A stretch of 59,764 bases of DNA from an uncultured Deferribacteres bacterium. GTDB taxonomy: Bacteria > Zhuqueibacterota > JdFR-76 > DREG01. A program made the translations under genes and the position numbers. The DNA lies in the NCBI GenBank assembly GCA_913009825.1, contig CAJVYQ010000030.1, forward strand, positions 1 through 59,764, given 5' to 3'. This document shows, one piece after another, positions 53,342-59,764 of the stretch (its first letter is position 1; each line of letters starts with the position of its first letter). The notes beneath the pieces were generated by a model. The model saw only the letters and a program-made list of their open reading frames with translations, had not been told where the DNA came from and did no database searches.

Positions 53342-55876
53342 TTATAAACTGCCCTTTTCCCCTGCCGCCGATAAAATCGCATTAAACATAAATTTGTAGG
53401 TGCCTCTGGCCTGGGCGCGAAATTGCGGCGCAAAGCCAAGCAGCACTAACCGACCTTTTCCATAGGCGATACGCACGGCAACCGGTTTTTCGGCCACAAA
53501 TTCTGCTCCGGTCAGCCAGCCGGTTAATTTGGGATTCCCCGGTAAAAATCTGGCGAGTACTTCGCCTTCTTCCACGTTGAACACTATGCCGCGCCGGAAG
53601 AAAACGGGAAAGGGCGAGGAAAAGCCAAATGTCAACGGGTTGGCAGCGGTAATTTCCGCAGCTAATATGGAACCGGGAATGAAATATTTTTTTGCCGGTA
53701 GTTTTTCCACGGCATTTTTCATCCTGAGCGAAAATTCTTTGATGAAAAGCTGCGTGGAACTGCCCCACGCCAATATCGTGCCACCGTTACGGACAAATTT
53801 CTTCAATGCCGTAACTCCGGCATCTTCAATGCCGCCGCGGTACTGCAGCGGTTCATTTTTACTGCGATTCCCTTTCTTTATGATTAAGGCACTTTGGTCG
53901 GCAAAAAGGATGATTTTGTATTTTTCCGGTTTGTTTAATTTTTGCACTTCTTCATTTTTCAGCGAATGAAATTTAATTTTGTAATGATCAAATATCCAGC
54001 GCGTCCAGCCTTCGTCCATGGACGGCACCCAGGAATGATACAGCGCAATTTTGGGCGATTTGATTTTGAACGCCGGCTTTTTACCCCCCACTGAATTTAC
54101 ACCGACCGTGCTCACCGGAGTTTCCGTCATAATGGCGCGCAATTTTTGCCGATTGGATTTTGAATTTTTGATGACATAGCTTCCGGCGGCAAAACGGAGA
54201 TTTTCCAAACGGGTTTCGTTGGCCAGCCGGGCGATGTGAACGCCGGCCTGACCCAGGCGGATCGCAGCAATATCGGCGCCGTAACTGTTGGGCGGCAAGA
54301 TGAGATATTTGGATGTGACGCCGGATAAATCGGCCACAGAAGCCCGGAATTTGACCGGAGCGGAAGAGAGCGCCTGCGGTTTTTCAAACAGGGTGTCGAT
54401 GGTCACATTCATCAGATACGGCAGGTTGTTGGCAACTACATCGTACGGTACTTTCAATTTGCCGGAAGCGTCGATTAAATCGGGATATTCCTGTTTTGCC
54501 AGCATAGCGCGGGCGAAGGGGCCGTACGGTTGTGCCAGCGGAACAACATAATCGCCGCGTTGACAAGCGGTCTGGCCGACACGGCAATCTACAGTAATCC
54601 GGGATATTTCCACACCGGCAGTCTGTAAAACATCTGTCAGTTCCATGATTTCCGTCTGCTTAGTGAGATCGTTTGGGATCAGATATCCCCAGATTTTGCC
54701 CCGGTAATCACAGGCATCGCGATGGATTTGATAAAATCCCAGCAGCCATTCCTTCCTGAATTTTGCTGCATGCTGCAGTTCGGCTTTTGTAGCGATCCAT
54801 TCATAATCGATGATATCCCGCAGGGACCATTTTCCGCCCGGCCAGGGGACCGGAAAGTGCATGCTTGGATTTTTCATACTTATACCGCCCCGTCCGGCCA
54901 ACTGCGCGGCGGATATATCGATGGGCGTGGCAATTTGGGCCGAAGCCAATTCCGTCAATACGCGCACGCCGCCGTGGTAGTGTTGATAAGCGCGGGCCGG
55001 CGTCCACAGATCGAAAATGGCGTTGGTGATCACGCCGGATTTTCCCGCCCGGATAAGCGCCGCGGCCATGGTTTCGCCCAGCATATTCACCTGTGCGATG
55101 AGAATGGGATGAACGTTGGGTTCAAACGGATCGATGAAAGGCGGCAAAAAAATACGCGCTCCCGCAGAACCCATCTGATGCATATCATGAACAATTTGCG
55201 GATGCCAAACGCTATAAATTTTTTCCACCGTAATCCTGGTCTCTTTTTGGGTGAACATGAACCAATCGCGATTGTTGTCATGCCCCACGTATTTATTGTA
55301 CAGGAACGGCATGGGCGCGGTTCGATGCTTGCGATACCAATTGGTCACCAGCAACTGGCCGTCGGGATTGTGGGACGGAGTGATCAGCACAATCACATTA
55401 TCCAAAATTTCCTGAACTTCGGGATCCTGAGAAGTGACCAGATAATGGATGAACAGCGGCGCCCATTGGGTTGAACCAATCTCCGAAGCATGAATGGCGC
55501 AGTTGATGAGCACCACCGTTTTGCTCTGCCCAATCAATTCCTTCGCCTCGCTTTCGCTCAATCCCCTTGGATCCGCCAATTTGGCCAGGTTCGCCCGGTT
55601 TTGCGCCATATTTTTTATATTTTCGGCCGAGCTGACGATGGCCAGCATGAAACGGTTACCCATAGTAGTTTCGCCCAAATCTTCGAGCCGCAGACGATCC
55701 GACTGCTCATCCAGATAGCGCAAATAATCGATAATCTGATGATAATCCGCCAACCGGTAGTCTGCGCCGATTTCCACACCGATATAGTCTGACGGCGTTC
55801 TGATTTGAGCGGAAATTTGGACAACAAAAATAAATAACATTACAAGATTAACAAACAGGTGTTTGATCTTTTTCAT
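53342..55876 (-). CDS. Secreted M14-family zinc carboxypeptidase-like protein
   Basis: 844 aa from 55876 (MKKIKHLFVNLVMLFIFVVQ), because GGAGAAG 4 nt upstream is a ribosome site; an ATG at 55888 would include it in the coding sequence. A signal peptide ends near ISAQ. The M14 zinc site is CAIHASEIGSTQ (His and Glu) with a later His in IVHDMHQMG, and HNNRDWFMF provides the Arg/Asn substrate site. The C-terminal half (about 600-840) resembles a glutamine-amidotransferase-like fold (GTILAWGSSTQLF, GRLVLLGFAPQFRAQA). Large secreted or periplasmic peptidases of this type are common in FCB bacteria. Single gene, opposite to the propeller gene. Confidence 0.88.
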   Translation of the reverse strand: MKKIKHLFVNLVMLFIFVVQISAQIRTPSDYIGVEIGADYRLADYHQIIDYLRYLDEQSDRLRLEDLGETTMGNRFMLAIVSSAENIKNMAQNRANLAKLADPRGLSESEAKELIGQSKTVVLINCAIHASEIGSTQWAPLFIHYLVTSQDPEVQEILDNVIVLITPSHNPDGQLLVTNWYRKHRTAPMPFLYNKYVGHDNNRDWFMFTQKETRITVEKIYSVWHPQIVHDMHQMGSAGARIFLPPFIDPFEPNVHPILIAQVNMLGETMAAALIRAGKSGVITNAIFDLWTPARAYQHYHGGVRVLTELASAQIATPIDISAAQLAGRGGISMKNPSMHFPVPWPGGKWSLRDIIDYEWIATKAELQHAAKFRKEWLLGFYQIHRDACDYRGKIWGYLIPNDLTKQTEIMELTDVLQTAGVEISRITVDCRVGQTACQRGDYVVPLAQPYGPFARAMLAKQEYPDLIDASGKLKVPYDVVANNLPYLMNVTIDTLFEKPQALSSAPVKFRASVADLSGVTSKYLILPPNSYGADIAAIRLGQAGVHIARLANETRLENLRFAAGSYVIKNSKSNRQKLRAIMTETPVSTVGVNSVGGKKPAFKIKSPKIALYHSWVPSMDEGWTRWIFDHYKIKFHSLKNEEVQKLNKPEKYKIILFADQSALIIKKGNRSKNEPLQYRGGIEDAGVTALKKFVRNGGTILAWGSSTQLFIKEFSLRMKNAVEKLPAKKYFIPGSILAAEITAANPLTFGFSSPFPVFFRRGIVFNVEEGEVLARFLPGNPKLTGWLTGAEFVAEKPVAVRIAYGKGRLVLLGFAPQFRAQARGTYKFMFNAILSAAGEKGSL

Positions 55877-56381
55877 TTTCTTCTCCATTGATTCATCCGT
55901 TTTAAATTAAGACCGGGATGAAATATTTTTGATATTCAGAATAAAAAGTCCTTAATTTTCATTATGTTCAAGTTACACGAATATACAGGGAAAATCAAGG
56001 TAATCATGCCATGTTTTGTTCTACTATAAATAATACATGTTTACTTTTCCATGCAATAAATGTGATATATGAAAAACGGTGTACATATTGACAAGCAAGG
56101 TCAACGGGATTAAATTATATTGTTCCATGGAGTTCTTTTAATCACTTATGCGCTCGTTGCCTGTCTGCTCAGGCAGGCAAAAAACACAACCGGCATATTT
56201 AGCTGTACTTAATATACTGCATATTCAAGCAGTCGGCTGTAAATGCCCGTTAACCACGGCTTCTACAACGAACAAAAAAGCTGATGTTTTTTGGATTTTC
56301 GAGCGGGTTTTGCTTCAGGTTAATGGCAATTATCAAGTTCCTTGCCTGCTTTTTTATCGGTTCAAGCCGAAAATTATTAAA
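55877..56381. other. Intergenic region upstream of the peptidase
   Basis: AT-rich, with probable promoter sequence for the minus-strand peptidase gene (TTGACAAGC at 56087 is on the other strand). A GCCTGTCTGCTCAGGCAGGC hairpin lies at 56159-56178. No gene found. Confidence 0.5.
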
Positions 56382-56500
56382 ACCTGAATTGAGCGATTCT
56401 CTTATTTTTGAGCTTGCTTTTATTACTAAACGGATTTTCATTTTTAAACTAAATCCGATTGGTGATTCAGCGAATCGCCCTACAATCGCTCAATTATGGT
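56382..56500. mobile_element. Miniature element, ACCTAAAT...GAGCGATT family, copy 3 (119 bp, inverted)
   Basis: The ends are ACCTGAATTGAGCGATTCT and AATCGCTCAATTATGGT; apart from scattered substitutions it is the reverse complement of the copy at 45307-45425 and has the same length. Confidence 0.85.
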
Positions 56501-56670
56501 AAAAATTATATCAACCAAAAACTTACCCCTGTGATCGAGTGCCTCCTGACATACTCCTTCCGACATACACGGAGCAGGCCGTTGCAAAGGGAAGTAATTT
56601 CCCACCCTCTGCAAGAACCCATCCTGATTTAATCGCCGGTTTACTATATACTACTGCGGACCGACACTGT

Positions 56671-56703
56671 AAACCTTGCAGGTTTTGAAAACCTGGAAGG
56701 TTT
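56671..56703. terminator. Hairpin just after the sulfatase gene
   Basis: AAACCTTGCAGGTTTT-G-AAAACCTGGAAGGTTT, nearly identical to the hairpin at 40393-40425. It ends 4 nt from the sulfatase stop codon and would end or protect that transcript. Confidence 0.55.
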
Positions 56704-56706
56704 GCT

Positions 56707-58791
56707 TTACCTCACTACCACCTCGTCGGCAAACAGCCATGCTTTGCCGCCGGCGCCGGGATGCCAGGATGGGCAGATTCCTATATTTTTTGCATGAACG
56801 CGCAAATATCCGGCACGGACATTTTTTACCGATAATTTAAAATTTCTCTTCAGTGTTCTGGGATTCTTCATCGGCACTTCATTTTTTACACGCCCGATGG
56901 ACGTGAAATGGGTTCCGTCTTGCGAGACGGAATATTCCACCACCGGAGGAAGAAAAATCCAGGAACCGATCTCCTGCAAAAAACCGGTGGCAACCTGGTT
57001 AATTTCCATTTCTTTTTTCAGATCGATGACAGCGTCCAGGTCCACCTGTTCGAATCCCTGCCAGACCGGATTATCGTTAAAAGTGGTCAGGTTACCGGGC
57101 GCCTGCACACCGTCTGTGAGGGCATTGGCACCGCCGCCGCTGTATTTGGCCGCATAGGCATGTTTCAGCGTTACTTTGCATCCTTCTGCCTTATGGTTTA
57201 CAGCTACGCTTTTCTTGGGTAAAAAACGGGTGACATCGGTATCTTTATATTTTTCCCGCAGTTTCTGCAATTCTTCTTTCAATTCTTTCACAACAGAAGC
57301 ATATTTTGGGTTATCGTAAATATTGTTCAGTTCATGGGGATCCTGCTGCAGATCGTACAATTCCCAGGCATCGATATCATAATAATAATGGATCAATTTG
57401 TACCGTTTGGTGCGCACTCCGTAATGTCGTTTCACCATGTGCACCGCCGGATATTCAAAATAGTGATAGTAGATCGCTTTTCGCCAATCGTCAGGTGTTC
57501 TGCCGGCCAATACGGGACGCAGCGACCGGCCCTGCATATCCGCCGGGATTTTCACGCCGGCATAATCCAGGAAGGTGGGCGCAAAATCCACATTCTGCAC
57601 CATGTCATTCTCATCCACAACCGGTTTTATCTCCTTCGGGTAGCGGAAGATGAGCGGCATGCGTAATGATTCTTCATACATGAACCGTTTATCGAACCAG
57701 CCGTGTTCGCCAAGATAAAATCCCTGGTCGGATGTATAAACAACGATAGTATTTTCCGCTAATCCGTGCTCGTCCAGATAATCCAGCACCCGGCCGATAT
57801 TTTCATCCAGCGAAGCAATGCAGCGCAGATAATCTTTGATGTAACGTTGAAACTTCCATTTGGCCAACTCTTTTCCATGCAAATGGGCCTGACGGAATTT
57901 CTTATTTTTGGGACCGTATTCAGCATCCCAGGCTTTCTTTTGTTCTTTGTTCAGACGGCCGTAAATCATTTGCCAGTATTTCCGGCCGGTTTTTTCCCGC
58001 GGCGAGTCCTTTTCCGGCGGCTGTACCGGCGGAACTTTTAAATCGTAAGCCAGATACATATATTTGCCGATCTCCATCTCTTGTGTTTTTGCCGCCTCGC
58101 TGCGGGTGGCGTAATCATCGAAGAAGGTCTCCGGCATGGGAATTTCCACATCATCGTACATGGAAAGATGTTTCGCATCCGGCATCCAGTTCCGGTGGGA
58201 CGCCTTGTGATGCAGCAACAGACAAAACGGCTTTTTCTGATCCCGGTTGTCCAGCCAGTCGAGAGAAAAATCGGTGATCAGATCTGTCACATAACCGGTG
58301 TGCTTTTTTCGTTCGCCCATTTCGATGAACTCGGGATTGTAATAATGCCCCTGACCCGGAAGAATATGCCAGTAGTCGAAACCGGTGGGAGAACTTTTCA
58401 GATGCCACTTCCCGATTATTGCAGTCTGGTACCCTGCTTTTCGTAACAATTTTGGAAAGGTCTGCTGGCTGCCGTCAAATGTAACCCGGTTGTCTATCTG
58501 TCCGTTGATGTGGCTGAATTTCCCGGTCAGCATCACCGCTCGGCTGGGAGCGCAGATGGAATTTGTACAAAAGCTGTTTTCAAAGCGAACACCGTCTTTT
58601 GCCAAACGGTCGATGTTTGGCGTTTGGTTGAGTTTTCCGTTGTAACAACTGATGGCCTGATAACCATGGTCATCGGCCATGATATACAAAATGTTGGGAC
58701 GTTTTTTGCTACCGCACGATTGCAGCAGAGAAGGAACGGCAAAAAGAAAAGCGCCCTGTCCCGCTTGTTGCATAAATTTGCGTCGATCCAT
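56707..58791 (-). CDS. Exported sulfatase (probable lipoprotein) with C-terminal carbohydrate-binding-like domain
   Basis: A 694-aa arylsulfatase-family enzyme. The N-terminus has a twin-Arg motif (MDRRKFMQQ) and a lipobox-like LLQSC (Cys26). The metal site is YIMADDHG (Asp40-Asp41). The active-site motif is SICAPSRAVMLTGK: Cys80 in C-x-P-S-R, the form converted to formylglycine by an anaerobic or aerobic maturase. Later motifs include GKWHLKSSPTGFDYW and SDQGFYLGEHGWFDKRFMYE. The last ~140 residues (ALTDGVQAPGNLTTFNDNPV, VEYSVSQDGTHF, GYLRVHAKNIG) form a discoidin/F5-8C-like module that should bind glycans. GAAAGGAAAAATCAA precedes the ATG. It probably desulfates extracellular polysaccharides; no maturase is in the window. 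Confidence 0.92.
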   Translation of the reverse strand: MDRRKFMQQAGQGAFLFAVPSLLQSCGSKKRPNILYIMADDHGYQAISCYNGKLNQTPNIDRLAKDGVRFENSFCTNSICAPSRAVMLTGKFSHINGQIDNRVTFDGSQQTFPKLLRKAGYQTAIIGKWHLKSSPTGFDYWHILPGQGHYYNPEFIEMGERKKHTGYVTDLITDFSLDWLDNRDQKKPFCLLLHHKASHRNWMPDAKHLSMYDDVEIPMPETFFDDYATRSEAAKTQEMEIGKYMYLAYDLKVPPVQPPEKDSPREKTGRKYWQMIYGRLNKEQKKAWDAEYGPKNKKFRQAHLHGKELAKWKFQRYIKDYLRCIASLDENIGRVLDYLDEHGLAENTIVVYTSDQGFYLGEHGWFDKRFMYEESLRMPLIFRYPKEIKPVVDENDMVQNVDFAPTFLDYAGVKIPADMQGRSLRPVLAGRTPDDWRKAIYYHYFEYPAVHMVKRHYGVRTKRYKLIHYYYDIDAWELYDLQQDPHELNNIYDNPKYASVVKELKEELQKLREKYKDTDVTRFLPKKSVAVNHKAEGCKVTLKHAYAAKYSGGGANALTDGVQAPGNLTTFNDNPVWQGFEQVDLDAVIDLKKEMEINQVATGFLQEIGSWIFLPPVVEYSVSQDGTHFTSIGRVKNEVPMKNPRTLKRNFKLSVKNVRAGYLRVHAKNIGICPSWHPGAGGKAWLFADEVVVR

Positions 58792-59764
58792 TTGATTTTT
58801 CCTTTCAATCGGTTTATTTCAGCGATGCCAACTGTTACGGAGGATTGCAGCTATTTGGTAAAATGAAACACACCCCTGCCTGCGCAGGCAGGTCTAAATT
58901 TCCTCTTAAGAGGGGACTTTCCGCTTCCCCCTTGAAGAAGGAAGCCGAGAGTTCGCCCCTTTTCGAGGGGGCAATGTTGTTTACTTAAGAAATATAACTA
59001 TGAAGTGATAACATTGACAAATCACAGACGATTACATCGTTTCAGATTATTCAAGGTCGTAAACTCGGCTAAAAAATGTTATTCTGTTAAGGTAATTCAA
59101 CATCTTTTTACATGTTGTCGCTATGCGACTTTGAACTTGTATCTGCGATCGATACCTACAAACATTCCGTCCCTATCGGGACTTCTCCTGAGTGTTGTAT
59201 ATTCCAGGTAACAATCATCGCGTTGATGTTAAGATTTCATAAAATTATAAGTCTCGCAGAGACGAAATGTTTACAGCGCATCCTGATACACATTTGCCGA
59301 AGTCTCGTCAGGGACGAAATGTGTAAAATTCGTAACGGATCGGTTTGAAATCTCACTCCTTCGTTTGGTTTCGGCAATTTATTTCATTGTTCATTTTGAA
59401 CGGTTAATCAATCATTGTCACAAAAATCAACTTCACGTCTCCTTAAGTCAACAATATCGATCCCCCTCCAGGGTGACTTTTAGATTCCCCTCTTTAGGAC
59501 GTAGCATTACCCATAAGTTGTCCTTGACTTTTGGATTTATTTTGTGAGTAGAAAACATTTATGGTTCTTAGTTTGTTTTCGTTTTAATCTTTTTATCCCG
59601 AAGGGATATATTGAAAATAGCCCCGGCATTCATGCCAGGGTCCGGTTAAGGTTATCGTTTTTCTTTCCGTCCCGTTAGGGGACGATTGGAACATATTATA
59701 GTCATAAGACCGGTTTCAACCGTCCCAACGGGACAAAGATATGTGTGTTATTTATTTCCCCGGC
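58792..59764. repeat. Terminal hairpin-repeat region
   Basis: No gene recognised. It holds a CCTGCCTGCGCAGGCAGG palindrome (58876-58893), CCCCTTTTCGAGGGG (58957) and many short hairpins with GTCCC/GGGAC cores: CCGTCCCTATCGGGACTT (59168), TCCCGAAGGGATAT (59597), CCGTCCCGTTAGGGGACG (59668), CCGTCCCAACGGGACAAA (59720) and GCCCCGGCATTCATGCCAGG (59621). It resembles the cluster at 48887-49075. The phrase CGTCAGGGACGAAATGTGTA and CTCGCAGAGACGAAATGTTT also recurs near 59250-59320, a direct repeat of about 60-bp period. Confidence 0.6.

Noticed and set aside
58792-59764. CRISPR array in the terminal repeats
   Set aside because: The units are short, variable hairpins with irregular spacing; no constant repeat with unique spacers and no cas genes are seen.

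Overview
The window looks like chromosome from a bacterium of the Fibrobacterota-Chlorobiota-Bacteroidota side of the tree, such as a Calditrichota/KSB1-like or Ignavibacteria-like lineage. The clues are long MacB/FtsX-type permeases that start M(F/L)KNYLK..RN and end ANPVESLRYE, a secreted beta-propeller with a C-terminal NFPNPFNPET sorting region, AT-rich coding sequence, and intergenic space full of palindromic repeats. This lineage call is inference; there is no rRNA or other marker gene here. I saw no tRNA, rRNA, CRISPR array or transposase gene.

Region 1 (1-3.5 kb) is the end of a BREX type 3-like phage-defence locus: a helicase tail, pglZ and a BrxA-like gene. A four-helix-bundle (S23/IVP family) gene sits between helicase and pglZ. 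The simple repeats that flank it recur three more times inside pglZ, and the last copy breaks the pglZ frame just before the phosphatase core.

Region 2 (4.3-35.9 kb) is an exporter island. An NtrY/NtrC-type histidine kinase and sigma-54 activator diverge from a MacA-like adaptor, a MacB/LolD-type ATPase and eight paralogous ~790-aa permeases (P1-P8); a second ATPase follows P8. Two sigma-54-like promoters (before the adaptor and before P8) each have a TGTYC-N6-GRACA inverted repeat upstream. The spacing is 77 bp at P8 and 231 bp at the adaptor, where a 152-bp miniature element lies in between (231-152=79). Between the permeases lie a solitary integron-type attC site, vapBC, a nucleotidyltransferase pair, a Uma2 nuclease, a DUF4143 ATPase, a GTCATT/GCTGCGC repeat family and leftover permease 3' ends. 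P5 is frameshifted.

Region 3 (36.4-44.9 kb, minus strand) is a sugar (galactose-type) cluster: Na+/solute symporter, small membrane protein, aldose 1-epimerase, galactokinase, PfkB kinase, a UroD-like methyltransferase, and a ROK kinase gene with two in-frame TAG codons. Miniature elements with GTAAY...GTTAC ends and 8-bp target duplications, as in the IS66 family, interrupt it.

Region 4 (45-59.8 kb) holds a BarA-like hybrid kinase, a repeat-rich spacer with a ~470-bp foldback, a short HesB/IscA-like gene with an in-frame TGA at the Cys position (probable selenoprotein), the secreted propeller protein, an M14 peptidase, a lipoprotein-type sulfatase and terminal hairpin repeats.

The main points for follow-up are the two-promoter enhancer architecture of the exporter island with the mobile element inside it, the lone attC site, the HesB-like selenoprotein, and the repeat-seeded break-up of pglZ.
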